The translations under genes were made by a program, and so were the position numbers. The notes beneath the pieces are model-generated. The model ran no database searches. It worked only from the letters and a program-made list of their open reading frames with translations, and was not told where the DNA came from. Positions 42,749 to 51,458 of a stretch of 64,000 bases of DNA are shown here, piece by piece. The stretch is from assembly GCA_965219005.1 (NCBI GenBank), contig CBDCMS010000004.1:2976001-3040000 (forward strand). The letters are read 5' to 3'. This DNA is from CAUZIZ01 sp965219005. GTDB taxonomy: Bacteria > Acidobacteriota > UBA6911 > RPQK01 > JAJDTT01. Positions within the stretch are counted from its first letter, which is position 1, and each line of letters begins with the position of its first letter.

Positions 42749-43750
42749 TCTGGTTATGCACTTAACTCCGGATAGGTGACGGTGGGATAGAGCGAACAGG
42801 CTGTCAGGAGACGGTCGAAGAGCTCGGATTCCCAGAAACGACGATTGAAACGGTAACAAAACTCAGCCAGGTAACGTTGAAGGTGCTTGAGGCTGACCGC
42901 TTTCTGAGTCCCTTGGAGCTGAGTCTTGCAGTTGGAAATGAGGGTGTGAACCCATGGGAACTGTTCAAAACCCATCCCCACCCACTCGAGCCGGACGCGT
43001 TCATGCTGGTAGCCGGCTTGAGCTAAACCGACAAACGCGTGATAGGCGTCGCTTCGGATCTGAGCTCCGGGGTCGATCCTCGCCCAGGCGACCCGCTTCA
43101 CATTGTCGCTGGTTATGTCATCGACCACATCCAGACTTAGAAACCTCGGCCCCCCGGCTTTCGTTATCTCCACCGCGGCCAGAACTTTGGCCTTGCCTTC
43201 GGTCCCTCGTCCTCGCTTGCGACCCCGACGATTTCTCCCTCGTCGTCGGCCTCCAAAGAAAGAGTCATCCAGCTCCACCAGGTGACTTAACTGGTAGCAG
43301 TCATTACGTTTGGCCATGGCTTGTCGGATCTTATGTCCCATCATCCAGACCGTCCGATAGCTTCCGATTCCCAGCAGCTTCTGCAGTCCCTTCATCGAGT
43401 AGCCCGCTTTGCAACGGCTCATCAAGAAGATGGTCCAAAACCAATATCTCAGGGGCACCCGCGTCTTGTGGAAAATCGTCCCGGCGGTGGAAGAAGCCTG
43501 ATACCGGCATTGGCGACACTCCATCAATCGCCGGTGCTGCAACCAGTAGCCTCCTTGACCCCCACAACGGGGACAGACAAATCCTTCCGGCCAGCGTTTC
43601 TGCATCAGGTAACTCAGACAAGCTTCTTCTGTGGCAAAACGCTCTTGAAACTCCAACAAATTCATCTTTTCGTACATCCACTCACCTCCTGTCTCTCACC
43701 TTTTTTACTAGGTGGTGGTGACTTTTTCCGGAGTTAAGTGCATAACCAGA
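42749..43750 (-). mobile_element. IS1595-family insertion sequence
   Basis: A 1002-base element with 24-base perfect terminal inverted repeats (42749-42772 and 43727-43750, starting TCTGGTTATGCACTTAACTC) and an 8-base target duplication TTCGAGAA (42741-42748 and 43751-43758). The 8-base duplication is what IS1595-type transposition leaves. It inserted in an intergenic stretch downstream of cinA's start region and appears intact. Confidence 0.93.
42754..43677 (-). CDS. IS1595-family (ISXO2-like) transposase
   Basis: 307 residues. An N-terminal zinc ribbon is formed by CPRCGGQGGYW and CRQCRY; the catalytic core follows with the first Asp in HLVELDDSFFGG, RRGRNRRGRKRGRGTEGK (basic region) and the second Asp in IRSDAYHAFVGL. 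The third acidic residue of the DDE/DDNK-type site lies further on in the region YLAEFCYRFNRRFWE, whose Asn-rich C-terminal motif is typical of this group. The element's 24-base inverted repeats bracket it closely. It is intact and expected to be functional. Confidence 0.93.
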   Translation of the reverse strand: MYEKMNLLEFQERFATEEACLSYLMQKRWPEGFVCPRCGGQGGYWLQHRRLMECRQCRYQASSTAGTIFHKTRVPLRYWFWTIFLMSRCKAGYSMKGLQKLLGIGSYRTVWMMGHKIRQAMAKRNDCYQLSHLVELDDSFFGGRRRGRNRRGRKRGRGTEGKAKVLAAVEITKAGGPRFLSLDVVDDITSDNVKRVAWARIDPGAQIRSDAYHAFVGLAQAGYQHERVRLEWVGMGFEQFPWVHTLISNCKTQLQGTQKAVSLKHLQRYLAEFCYRFNRRFWESELFDRLLTACSLYPTVTYPELSA

Positions 43751-43778
43751 TTCGAGAAAGAAACTTTTGGCCGAGGGA

Positions 43779-43860
43779 CGTGGCGGTGGCCTCCGTGCCG
43801 CCGTGTTCTTTCCTTCGAGCCTTCGGCTCGAAAAACGGCGGCCCGGAGGCCACCGCCACG
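43779..43860. repeat. Large GC-rich hairpin with nested stem
   Basis: CGTGGCGGTGGCCTCCG at 43779 pairs with CGGAGGCCACCGCCACG ending at 43860, giving a long stem; an inner hairpin TTCGAGCC-TTC-GGCTCGAA sits at 43813-43831. It lies between the IS1595 right end and the MetE-like gene's stop, followed by a short T run. It may terminate transcription in one or both directions or be a fragment of a larger palindromic element. No gene overlaps it. The 250 bases after it (43861-44118) hold nothing else recognised. Confidence 0.6.
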
Positions 43861-44118
43861 GTTTTTGGACAATTGACTGGAGGATTCCCTATCCAACTCT
43901 ACATCAATAGGGTTACGTCCTTTTTCCATCCAAACCTACAAATGGCGATTCAGCTTAGTCCCGCCCCCAAGGGTTAACAGAGATCTTACTGTTGTCCGGC
44001 TCTCTCCTCGGAACTTGGGTTCATCTTGCAGACAGGTCAAGTCGTTCGCGGCTCTGTCGGCTGCAGCTGTATCCGATACTGTTCACTGATCACTTCATCA
44101 CTGCTCACTATTCAAGCT

Positions 44119-45120
44119 TCAGCTCAGGTGTTGTCGGGCGTGCTCCGCTCCCTCTACCAATACTCTCAGCTTCCCTCTGGTGATTGGCACCGGCACGTGT
44201 TGGAAACCACATTCGGATGCTAGTAGAAGGCGTTCCGGTGAAAAATAGCGCGTCGCTGGCCTTGTCCTCTCTGTGATTTCGCCGGGCGATTCCATCCTGT
44301 CGCTTCTTTGATCCAGAACCCCGACGGCGAACTCGCCCTTGTAATCTATCTTGTCCCACAACGCCATCATGTCGTAATCCAGCGTGCAGTGCTCCAACGA
44401 GAGCTGGTCGACTGGGGCGATCTGGAAGGCCTCGGCCATGTCCGTGTAGGGCGCGAAGTAAGAGCGCTTGCGGTAGGCGTTTCCTCCACAGATGTGCAGA
44501 CCGACCCTCACACCCAGTCCCTCGACGGCAGTCTTGAGCACTTCCGCCGCCCAGACCGCGTCTTCCGGAAAAGCCGTCCAGGCGGGTTCATCGAATTGAA
44601 TGAACTCACATCCTTCGCGGATCAGGTCCCGAAACTCCTGGTTCAGGACCCGGGCGTAGGCCAGTGCCAGCTCCTGATCATTGGCGTAAAGATCCAACCT
44701 CTGGTTATCCGAAAACCTGGCCAGCATATGCGGACCGATGCACGTCATCTTGACTTCAACCTCGGGTGGAGCCTGATCCCGCGCCACCCGCCAGTCGTGT
44801 GCCAGACCGATTTCCGGATTCTCGATGGGCCCCAGAACCTGGGGTAGCTCAATGCCGAATCCGGTGGGGCCGAAGGCACGGAAGGACATCTGCTCGAAAC
44901 TGACGCCACCGACTCTCTTCTGCACGAAGTAGTACATGTTTTCACGGCGTCCCTCGCCGTCGGTGACGATGTCCAACCCTGCTTCGACCTGCTCTCTCAC
45001 AGCCCAGCGAATCACGTCGTCTGCCTCCTGGCGCGATAGCTCTGGCTTTCTCAGGGTATCTTCGGGTTGAACCGGTCGAGGAAAACTACCTGTGACCGTC
45101 GTCCGGAAAGGTTTCGTCAT
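44119..45120 (-). CDS. Cobalamin-independent methionine synthase-like protein, second copy
   Basis: 333 residues of the MetE C-terminal barrel family. The N-terminus VTGSFPRPVQPEDTLRKPEL is typical, followed by DIVTDGEGRRENM. The zinc ligands are in LHICGGNAYRKRSY (His-x-Cys) and LLLASECGFQHVP (last Cys), with glutamate in EFIQFDEPAWTAF. It is about 58 residues shorter than the paralogue at 35543 and not closely similar to it. Start ATG 45120 follows GAGGGACG. It would be a cytosolic methyltransferase of unknown acceptor. The next feature upstream on its strand is a phosphatase-superfamily remnant rather than an operon partner. Confidence 0.85.
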   Translation of the reverse strand: MTKPFRTTVTGSFPRPVQPEDTLRKPELSRQEADDVIRWAVREQVEAGLDIVTDGEGRRENMYYFVQKRVGGVSFEQMSFRAFGPTGFGIELPQVLGPIENPEIGLAHDWRVARDQAPPEVEVKMTCIGPHMLARFSDNQRLDLYANDQELALAYARVLNQEFRDLIREGCEFIQFDEPAWTAFPEDAVWAAEVLKTAVEGLGVRVGLHICGGNAYRKRSYFAPYTDMAEAFQIAPVDQLSLEHCTLDYDMMALWDKIDYKGEFAVGVLDQRSDRMESPGEITERTRPATRYFSPERLLLASECGFQHVPVPITRGKLRVLVEGAEHARQHLS

Positions 45121-45222
45121 CGTCCCTCAATGCCCCTCGGTTGCGTTGAGTCGTGATATCAAATCGTGAGTCTATGTGCAATTGCCAGACTGCTTTGGTG
45201 GCGAGCCCTGGTGAAGATCGTA

Positions 45223-45429
45223 TTACCGGAACAGCTCCTCGAGGACTCTCCCCTGAGCCCCGGAAAACTCTGCTCCCAGGATCCTCGCGATGGTCGGAGC
45301 CAGATCCAGCAGCCGAACGGTTTCCACGCGATGAGCCTGTTTGACTCCTGGACCCTTGACCAGGATAGCAGTACGCCAAGTCGTCGCCGTTGTATCTAGC
45401 CAGCTGATTGGATCATCGCCCCTCTCCTC
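45223..45429 (-). pseudogene. Alkaline phosphatase superfamily (phosphodiesterase-like) 3' fragment
   Basis: On the minus strand one frame reads DDPISWLDTTATTWRTAIL, VKGPGVKQAHRVETVRLLDL and APTIARILGAEFSGAQGRVL to a stop at 45223. The segment VRLLDLAPTIARILG followed by GRVLEELF is the standard C-terminus of the nucleotide pyrophosphatase/phosphodiesterase and alkaline-phosphatase-like proteins. No catalytic part is present. The remnant starts right after the stop of the diheme gene at 45430, so a larger gene was deleted or replaced here. Too short for the usual open-frame cutoffs. Confidence 0.7.
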
Positions 45430-47439
45430 TCAACGGTTTCCACTGAAAGCGCCTTCCTCACAGTCCTTGTCGCCGCCGGCATCGTCGACGCAGCGAGTGC
45501 GAATCACAGGCGGCTTGCCAAAGTTGAACGTGAGCATGAAATCGGCATTTCCCTGCCAGGCATGGCAGCTGGCGCAACCCGTCGATTTACCGGCACGATC
45601 CACGTTGGGAGTCTCGCCCGACTTCAATGGAGCTGACTTCAAATAGTACCAATCGCCCCCTTGTGGGAAGTATCCCTCCGCCTGCTTGTACATCACCGTG
45701 AGCTCCACCGCCGGCTGCCATACCTCAAGCGGCTGGTTGGGTGTCGGGAAATTGCTGGCGTCTGGCACAAAGCGAAACGGCAGGTTCTCCTTGAGAACAA
45801 TGGTTCCCGGTGGAAATACCTCCGAATTCGCGAGCACGGCCTCGAGCCCAACATCGTTAACAAAGATGCGTACGAAGTTTCCATGCGGACTCTCGCCAGT
45901 TACACCCGGACCTTTGCTCCCGTCCGGCTGGCGCAACGATATCTCGAAGTTGTTCCAGGCGTCCTTGGGCCAGGTGCCCCAGTTCTCATAGGGTTTCTCC
46001 GTATGTCCGGTGAAAGCGTTGGGACGCTTGCCGTATACGATCTCCAGGACCTCTTCGGGAGAGGGTTTCAGCTCTGGGAACTCCCGACCCTTCTGTACCT
46101 CACCCGGTGGAAACTCATGCACCGCATCAGGCGGGAACTTGGCCCTGCGCACAAACCAGCTGAAGTCCGCCAGATTAAAGGGATTGCTGGAGCGTGCAAA
46201 ACTGTGACACCCTACGCAGCTGCTCGCGGTCTGGTTGAAGGTCTCCATGGTGGTGTTACCTAGAAAGGTCTCACCGAGACTCTCAGGATCGAAGGGCAGG
46301 TCGATCTCGGACGGATACTGGACTCCCACCAGCTTATAGTGAGCCCACTTCGTCCCCTGGACCGGCTTGCGGCTGTGCACCTTGGCGTTGAACGCCTCGA
46401 CGTCCCCTGGAATCGGGACCTGGCGAGTAACCTGGGTCTTGGTCTGGTCGGGACAGTACTGGAACGTATTCCGACATTCCGGAACGCAATCCCGACAGCG
46501 TGCGTCAATCGGCTGATTCGGATCGGGCGGCATCACACAGTCGTCGGGACAATCCGGGTCGTTGAATGAGGCCTCGGTTATGTTGTCCTCATGTTCGAAC
46601 GTGGCCCAGATGAAAGGATCGTGGCCCGGGATCTTGTGGACCACGTGAAGTCCAACCAATGCCATTTGCTGTATCCGGCAGGGACTATCGTCCTTCTGGG
46701 GGAAGTTAAACCGCTCCCCAGCCGGGTCCAGCAGGACCGCCTCACTGACATGATAGCGCTGACGGGTGTCCTCGAGATTGTCGACCTCCTTCTCCGTCAA
46801 CTCTCTCCAGGACGCCTTGAGCTCCATCGATCCCTGGGGCCAATTGATAGGAAAAGAGGACTGAACCACAGCGTTATAGAGCTGATTCCCTCGAATATAC
46901 TCGAACATCAACCGATTCATTCGAACCTCGTAGCGAGCCAACCTTCCCCGGCGATCCAGTAGCACTCCACCGACGGCCTGCAGACGCTCATCCAGGATGT
47001 TCTCCTGGGCATGCCCGCTGACCTTGCTGGACATCCGGATGACCCGGTGTCCATCCTTCTTTGGCTCGATACTTCCCTTGCAATCATCCGGCAAAAGGTC
47101 GGGGACGTCCCAGTCGGGAGGAACCCCGGCCCCGTCCAGAAAAACATCGTAGGGTTCTTTCCAGGTCTCCCAGACGACAGTTCCCTGATCGCCAAGGCCG
47201 GCTGCAGTATCGGGTTCGCCCGGTGTTGAGGAAGTGGGCCAATTCAGGGCGATGAACTGATCCCAGGCGAACTCCAGAAACTGCTCCCTGGCGGCCGGAG
47301 ATTCGACCGTTTCGGGTATCTGCCAGTTCGCTTCCTTTTGAGTACAGCCGGCTACTGCGAGTAGGATGCCTACACCCAAGAAAAATAGAGGAAAAAGGTC
47401 GTGAAAAACAGATCGGTTCGCCGGTCGCTGGCTGTTCAC
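45430..47439 (-). CDS. Diheme c-type cytochrome lipoprotein
   Basis: 669 residues starting at a GTG at 47439 that overlaps the upstream gene's TGA (GTGA). The N-terminus FFLGVGILLAVAGCTQKE is a lipobox with cysteine 32 or so. Two heme c motifs are present: CVGCHSF (C408) and CASCHAW (C622). Between residues 280 and 330 a cysteine-rich loop (CPDDC, CRDC, CRNTFQYC) may bind metal or form disulfides. The folded part is otherwise unassigned; it includes FIWATFEHEDNITEAS and WETWKEPYDVFLDG, reminiscent of uncharacterised periplasmic proteins. The gene overlaps a C45-type peptidase, so they form one unit. A role in oxidising or sensing a substrate at the periplasmic face of the outer membrane is inferred. 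Confidence 0.82.
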   Translation of the reverse strand: MNSQRPANRSVFHDLFPLFFLGVGILLAVAGCTQKEANWQIPETVESPAAREQFLEFAWDQFIALNWPTSSTPGEPDTAAGLGDQGTVVWETWKEPYDVFLDGAGVPPDWDVPDLLPDDCKGSIEPKKDGHRVIRMSSKVSGHAQENILDERLQAVGGVLLDRRGRLARYEVRMNRLMFEYIRGNQLYNAVVQSSFPINWPQGSMELKASWRELTEKEVDNLEDTRQRYHVSEAVLLDPAGERFNFPQKDDSPCRIQQMALVGLHVVHKIPGHDPFIWATFEHEDNITEASFNDPDCPDDCVMPPDPNQPIDARCRDCVPECRNTFQYCPDQTKTQVTRQVPIPGDVEAFNAKVHSRKPVQGTKWAHYKLVGVQYPSEIDLPFDPESLGETFLGNTTMETFNQTASSCVGCHSFARSSNPFNLADFSWFVRRAKFPPDAVHEFPPGEVQKGREFPELKPSPEEVLEIVYGKRPNAFTGHTEKPYENWGTWPKDAWNNFEISLRQPDGSKGPGVTGESPHGNFVRIFVNDVGLEAVLANSEVFPPGTIVLKENLPFRFVPDASNFPTPNQPLEVWQPAVELTVMYKQAEGYFPQGGDWYYLKSAPLKSGETPNVDRAGKSTGCASCHAWQGNADFMLTFNFGKPPVIRTRCVDDAGGDKDCEEGAFSGNR

Positions 47440-48515
47440 GTCACCTCGGCAATCCGGCGAGTCTCGAATCCAACTTCTTGGTAGCTGTTCTGAGAGGAGG
47501 GTCCATCGCTTACCCAGAGCGTCTGACGTCCTAGATCCATCACGATGGAGCACAGAGTCTGAAGCCAACTGGCAGTGTCGGCCTGTGAGGGATCGGCAAG
47601 CTGACAGATCGAGTTCCCCCCGTCCGATCGATCGGCGAGCCAGGCCTGCGCCATTTCTGGTGTAACGGGTGAAGATTGTTCCGTCAATTGGGCCCAGCGG
47701 AGACCTCGAATCCGGCTGTTTTCGAAACTGCAGGGCTCGTCTTCGTGAAGGCAGTGATTCGTATGCCAGTAGACCTGTGAGGGTGCGAGGTCGGCACGCA
47801 CTATTCTTCCTGGAGCGGACTCAAAGTTCACCGCCCGGCCACGATCGTCTGCGACCAGGATGTTCACTGTCGCCAACGGGGCGCACTCGGTCATGACTTC
47901 ACATGCCTGGCCAAGGCTTTTCTGAGCCAGAATCTCTCGCCCCAAAACTACGAACAACTGCTCACCGATGCTGGCTTTCTCGCGGCATCTCAACCCCGCA
48001 GCCACGAGTCCCAGTCCATGCTCATTCAGTCCATACTTCCCGGGCTGTCCACACTCGGTCACCATGATGTGGTCTGGAACGTCATCACATCGAGCCACGA
48101 AGACAGCCCTGAAATCCATCACTTCGGGTCGCCAGTCCCAGCTTTGTCCCAGCAGCGTATTCCCACTTTGAGATCTCTCCGGGCCCACGAAGAGATTGGA
48201 ACAGTCCCCCAGTGCTACCGTTTCGAACGTGATTTCATAGCGGGCAGAAAGGACCAGAATATCCTCCAGCGTCTGCCCCGAGCCCTCTGCGATGCCTGCG
48301 TATTCGTCGAACAACAGGGGACTCAGCCGATGGGTGGGCTCGATAAAGGCAGCTGCTCGCTGGCGCAATGCTTCGGGTTCCAATCCCAGGTGGCGCCGAA
48401 AGAACCATCGATAGAACTCGACGGCCCGTTCAATGGGAGCCTTCAGCAAGTGCCCATGCTGCTGCCCCCGCTGGCGGCTGCTGCCCTTCAACTCGATGAA
48501 ATGTAGTGTTGACAT
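47436..48515 (-). CDS. C45 (acyl-CoA:6-APA acyltransferase-like) peptidase/amidase
   Basis: 359 residues of the Ntn-hydrolase C45/AAT group. The autoproteolytic cysteine is C105 in TVALGDCSNLFVGPE, preceded by the helical N-terminal segment LLKAPIERAVEFYRWFF. The mature nucleophile half continues with LLGQSWDWRPEV, VTECGQPGKYGLNEHGLGLV and the last domain GGNSICQLADP. Members cleave acyl-amide bonds such as penicillin, ceramide or beta-alanyl amides. It has no signal peptide. It overlaps the diheme lipoprotein by four bases (GTGA), an unusual pair, and lies downstream of the amidohydrolase at 48561 on the same strand. Joint work on an amide substrate is possible. Confidence 0.85.
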   Translation of the reverse strand: MSTLHFIELKGSSRQRGQQHGHLLKAPIERAVEFYRWFFRRHLGLEPEALRQRAAAFIEPTHRLSPLLFDEYAGIAEGSGQTLEDILVLSARYEITFETVALGDCSNLFVGPERSQSGNTLLGQSWDWRPEVMDFRAVFVARCDDVPDHIMVTECGQPGKYGLNEHGLGLVAAGLRCREKASIGEQLFVVLGREILAQKSLGQACEVMTECAPLATVNILVADDRGRAVNFESAPGRIVRADLAPSQVYWHTNHCLHEDEPCSFENSRIRGLRWAQLTEQSSPVTPEMAQAWLADRSDGGNSICQLADPSQADTASWLQTLCSIVMDLGRQTLWVSDGPSSQNSYQEVGFETRRIAEVT

Positions 48516-48560
48516 GAGACTTGCTTCTCTTCGGAACCCCGCGAGTCAACTAAACCAACA

Positions 48561-49784
48561 TCACTCCTGCGGGGAGCGTTGATGGACAATCCTTCCCGAC
48601 TTTATGACGGTGTGGGGAGTCCGAAGCACTCCGAGGTCTTCCAGCGGATTTCCTTTCACAAGGGTCAGGTCTGCTCGATAGTCCTCTTTGACCTCCCCCA
48701 ACTTCGGCAGCTTCATGAGAGCTGCCCCCTCACTGGTCACGGTGCGGAGCGCCTCTGCTCTGGACAGACCCGCCTCAGTGTAGGAATCGATCTCGTCGAC
48801 CAGTGAATTGAAAGGCGTATTGGTGGCCCCGCAGTCGGTGCCGCCGATAATCTTCATACCCAGTCGGTGGAAGTGTCCGGCATTGGTGAAACGTCCTTCG
48901 AGTCGCTCCACGGCCGCCACGTCCCCGGGGTTGTGGGCGGCGCCCATTTGCCGGAAACGGCGGGCGGTCTGAAGAGCGCCGTAGACGGTTGGGCTGACGA
49001 CGATACCTCTATCCTTGATGCGCTGCGTGATCTCGGCATCGTAGCGGTAACGGCCCGGCGCTTCGACATAACTGACATGCTCGATCATGTCAAGATCGGC
49101 CTCAATGGCCCGCTCGACGCTTTCAGTGGCGTGGCAATGCGCAGTGATCTGTACGCCGTTGGCATGAGCCATGTCGGCAGCGACTTTCATCAGTTCGAGC
49201 GCCAGATCGGCCTCGTGCGGCACCGTGCCCGGAGTCAGGCCGCCTCCGGAGGCCATCAGCTTCACGAAACCGGCGCCCTGTTCGAGGTGCCACTCGATCA
49301 TTCGGCGCAGCTCGTCGACTGTCGCCACTTCACCACCCAGGAAGTGACAATGTCCCTTGGGCCTCATCAGCGCGTGCCCGCAGCTGATAATGTGGGGGCC
49401 CAAAATCTCGTTTCGTTCGACCTGGCGTTGAAACTGGAACATGAGCGGGCCCGGAGCTCCGCAGTCCCGCATGGTGGTGATCCCCGCCTCGATGGCGATT
49501 CCGGCATTGCTCACCGCGGTAGCCATCCGCGCATCATCATCGCTGCCGATGTAACTTCCCCTCGGGTCGCCTCCGGCGTCCAGGAAGAAGTGCACATGGC
49601 AGTCGATCAGTCCGGGACAGAGGTACAGGCCGGTCCCGTCGATAGTCTGTCCCGACCAATCACTGGGAGCCGGACCCACGGACGCGATCCGATCGCCTTG
49701 AATGATCGCGGTCCTTCGCTCCAGAATCGTGCCTCCCCTGACGTCCACAAGATTGGCATCTTGAATACAGAATGAGCTACCCAT
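48561..49784 (-). CDS. Amidohydrolase (imidazolonepropionase/Xaa-Pro-like family)
   Basis: 407 residues of the metal-dependent amidohydrolase superfamily. The zinc motifs are clear: LCPGLIDCHVHF (His-x-His), GAGFVKLMASGGG (carbamylated lysine), ITAHCHATESV, MIEHVSYVE and IIGGTDCGATNTP (the aspartate). A small beta-sandwich flanks the barrel at both termini (NLVDVRGGTILERRTAI; YRADLTLVKGNPLEDLG). These match imidazolonepropionase-like and Xaa-Pro dipeptidase-like enzymes that hydrolyse cyclic amides or dipeptides. It is followed 45 bases later by the C45 gene on the same strand, which supports joint transcription. No signal peptide. Confidence 0.92.
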   Translation of the reverse strand: MGSSFCIQDANLVDVRGGTILERRTAIIQGDRIASVGPAPSDWSGQTIDGTGLYLCPGLIDCHVHFFLDAGGDPRGSYIGSDDDARMATAVSNAGIAIEAGITTMRDCGAPGPLMFQFQRQVERNEILGPHIISCGHALMRPKGHCHFLGGEVATVDELRRMIEWHLEQGAGFVKLMASGGGLTPGTVPHEADLALELMKVAADMAHANGVQITAHCHATESVERAIEADLDMIEHVSYVEAPGRYRYDAEITQRIKDRGIVVSPTVYGALQTARRFRQMGAAHNPGDVAAVERLEGRFTNAGHFHRLGMKIIGGTDCGATNTPFNSLVDEIDSYTEAGLSRAEALRTVTSEGAALMKLPKLGEVKEDYRADLTLVKGNPLEDLGVLRTPHTVIKSGRIVHQRSPQE

Positions 49785-50439
49785 CCACTTATCTTCTGGA
49801 CATTCGACTTCGTACTCGCGGAGTCAGAACCACCTTGTTCGACAGGATGATACCATCGCACCTGTTATCCCAATAGGCCTAGTGAGGCATGGCCTCAGAC
49901 CAACGAGCGGTGTAGTGAGGCTTCGCACCCTATCCCCCAGATGCGCTGGCCCCATTCAAAAAAGGAAACTTCTGCACGAACAAAAGGGGAGGAGTCTGCC
50001 CTCGGCATTTTCCCTCGTTGACGCTGCACTCGAGCACTCAGGAATCCGTGAATCCTGAAGGGATTCCGTATTTCAGCCCAGGTTTCTGAACCCTGGGTAT
50101 CCGACTCCCCCTTTGATTCCAACCCCATCGGCGGTTGCGTACAGACGATCAAACGAGAGGCGTTATTCCGCACCAGGGCTACCCAGGTACGCAACCCGTT
50201 CCGGGTTGATTCAGATTGGGGGCGACTCCCTCCCCAGGGTTCGGAAACCCTTATATGTGTTATTTGTTGAAAGGAATTCGGGTCAGAACGTCTGATCCGA
50301 GCCGACCACGAGATCGTGAAACCCTCGGTCCGTCGAGACCGGAGCCCAGCGAGATCCGTGGTCGGCCCATTTCATGTCAACCCGAACAGTCGCCTGGGCC
50401 TCCGTCAAAGAGAGAGCCCGAATATAAGGAAGGGTCTCC
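49785..50439. other. Non-coding region upstream of the IS110 transposase
   Basis: A 655-base stretch without a convincing gene. The outer part (49785-50040) holds a short segment resembling sequence at the IS1595 insertion site. From 50041 to 50255 it is packed with palindromes. The last 180 bases run up to the transposase start and include several complementary stretches (CCGACCACG at 50301 with CGTGGTCGG at 50359). In IS110-group elements the guide (bridge) RNA is encoded at this side of the transposase, so a non-coding RNA is likely within this region, but its ends cannot be set from sequence alone. Confidence 0.5.
50041..50255. repeat. Inverted array of REP-like palindromes beside the IS110 element
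   Basis: Two arms run in opposite directions: 50077-50143 and 50188-50246. Each has TACGCAACC..GGTTG-type hairpins and a CCCAGG..CCTGGG-type hairpin, so the whole could fold into one long structure. A further palindrome GAATCC-TGAAG-GGATTC begins at 50050. A related unit lies on the far side of the transposase at 51459-51491, in the opposite sense to the first. The pattern resembles the extragenic palindromes into which IS110/IS1111 elements often insert. Confidence 0.6.
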
Positions 50440-51429
50440 ATGAAACAACTCAAAGGTAATCCTATCAACAAAACCTGGATGAGTCAGCCCGCAGCGGGCA
50501 TTGATGTCAGCAAGGATCGGCTAGATCTGTGTCTGCTGCCACGGGAGGAACACTCGGAGCACTCCAACGCGGGGGAAGGAATCGCAGAGATCCTCCGCCG
50601 TCTGGAGGGGATCGCGGGATTGGTCTCGGTGGTGGTGGAAGCCTCGGGGGGTTATGAGAAGCGGGTCCTGAGAGAGCTCAATGAGGCGGGGATCCCCGTC
50701 TGTTGCGTGAATCCTCGACAAGCTCGAGACCTGGCGAAGGGTCTGGGAATCCTAGCCAAGAATGATCGTCTGGATGCCCACGTCCTGGGGCGTTGTGGGC
50801 AGCTGGGGATTCATCGTATCAGTAAGCAGGAAACCGCGTACTATCAGCAGTTACAAGCCTACAATCGCAGACGCAGGCAACTGATTGAGTGTCGTAAGAT
50901 CGAGCGGACTCGTCGCCATCAGTATGAGGATCAGGAGCTGCGTCAAGGAGTGGAGCGAATCCTTGGCCTGCTGGATCAAGAACTGAAAGAGGTTGAGCAG
51001 AAGGTGGAGGAATTGCTGCGGCTCGATGCCGAGCTCCTTCGGCGCCAGGAGGTGGTGCAAAGCTGCCCGGGGATAGGGGAGCGAAGCAGTCAGATCGTGG
51101 TGTGTGAGCTGCCTGAGTTGGGCAGGGTCAATCGCAGAGAAGTCGCTTCCCTGGTGGGATTGGCCCCTTGGGATCAGGACAGCGGCGAGGGACTCCAGCC
51201 TCGTGCCATCTGGGGAGGACGGCGTCAACTCCGTAATCAGCTCTACATGTGCACGCTCTCAGCGATCCGACACAATCCGCAGATTCGCACCTTTTACAAT
51301 CGCCTTGTCGCCTCCGGAAAAGAGCCTAAAGTGGCCCTGATAGCGTCCATGAGAAAGCTCCTCGTCACGCTCAACACGATGGTCAAAAACGATGATCTTT
51401 GGAGAGCACCGTTAGCCGCAGAATCTTAA
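50440..51429 (+). CDS. IS110-family transposase
   Basis: 329 residues. The N-terminal RuvC-like DEDD domain has AAGIDVSKDRLDLCLLPRE (first Asp), VVVEASGGYEKRVL (Glu) and AKNDRLDAHVLGRCG (second/third Asp). A coiled-coil middle (QELKEVEQKVEELLRLDAEL) precedes the C-terminal Tnp2 domain with CPGIGERSSQIVVCELPE and SLVGLAPWDQDSGE, including the serine used in strand cleavage (HNPQIRTFYNRLVASGKEP near the end is the conserved C-terminal helix). IS110 elements lack classic inverted repeats and are guided by a bridge RNA. It is flanked by structured non-coding regions and palindromes on both sides. It appears intact. Confidence 0.93.
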   Translation: MKQLKGNPINKTWMSQPAAGIDVSKDRLDLCLLPREEHSEHSNAGEGIAEILRRLEGIAGLVSVVVEASGGYEKRVLRELNEAGIPVCCVNPRQARDLAKGLGILAKNDRLDAHVLGRCGQLGIHRISKQETAYYQQLQAYNRRRRQLIECRKIERTRRHQYEDQELRQGVERILGLLDQELKEVEQKVEELLRLDAELLRRQEVVQSCPGIGERSSQIVVCELPELGRVNRREVASLVGLAPWDQDSGEGLQPRAIWGGRRQLRNQLYMCTLSAIRHNPQIRTFYNRLVASGKEPKVALIASMRKLLVTLNTMVKNDDLWRAPLAAES

Positions 51430-51458
51430 TAATGCTTGACAAAACCAACACAGTCGCT

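Noticed and set aside
50041..50255. Possible CRISPR-like repeat array
   Set aside because: The units are palindromes of unequal spacing in opposite orientations with no constant repeat/spacer pattern.
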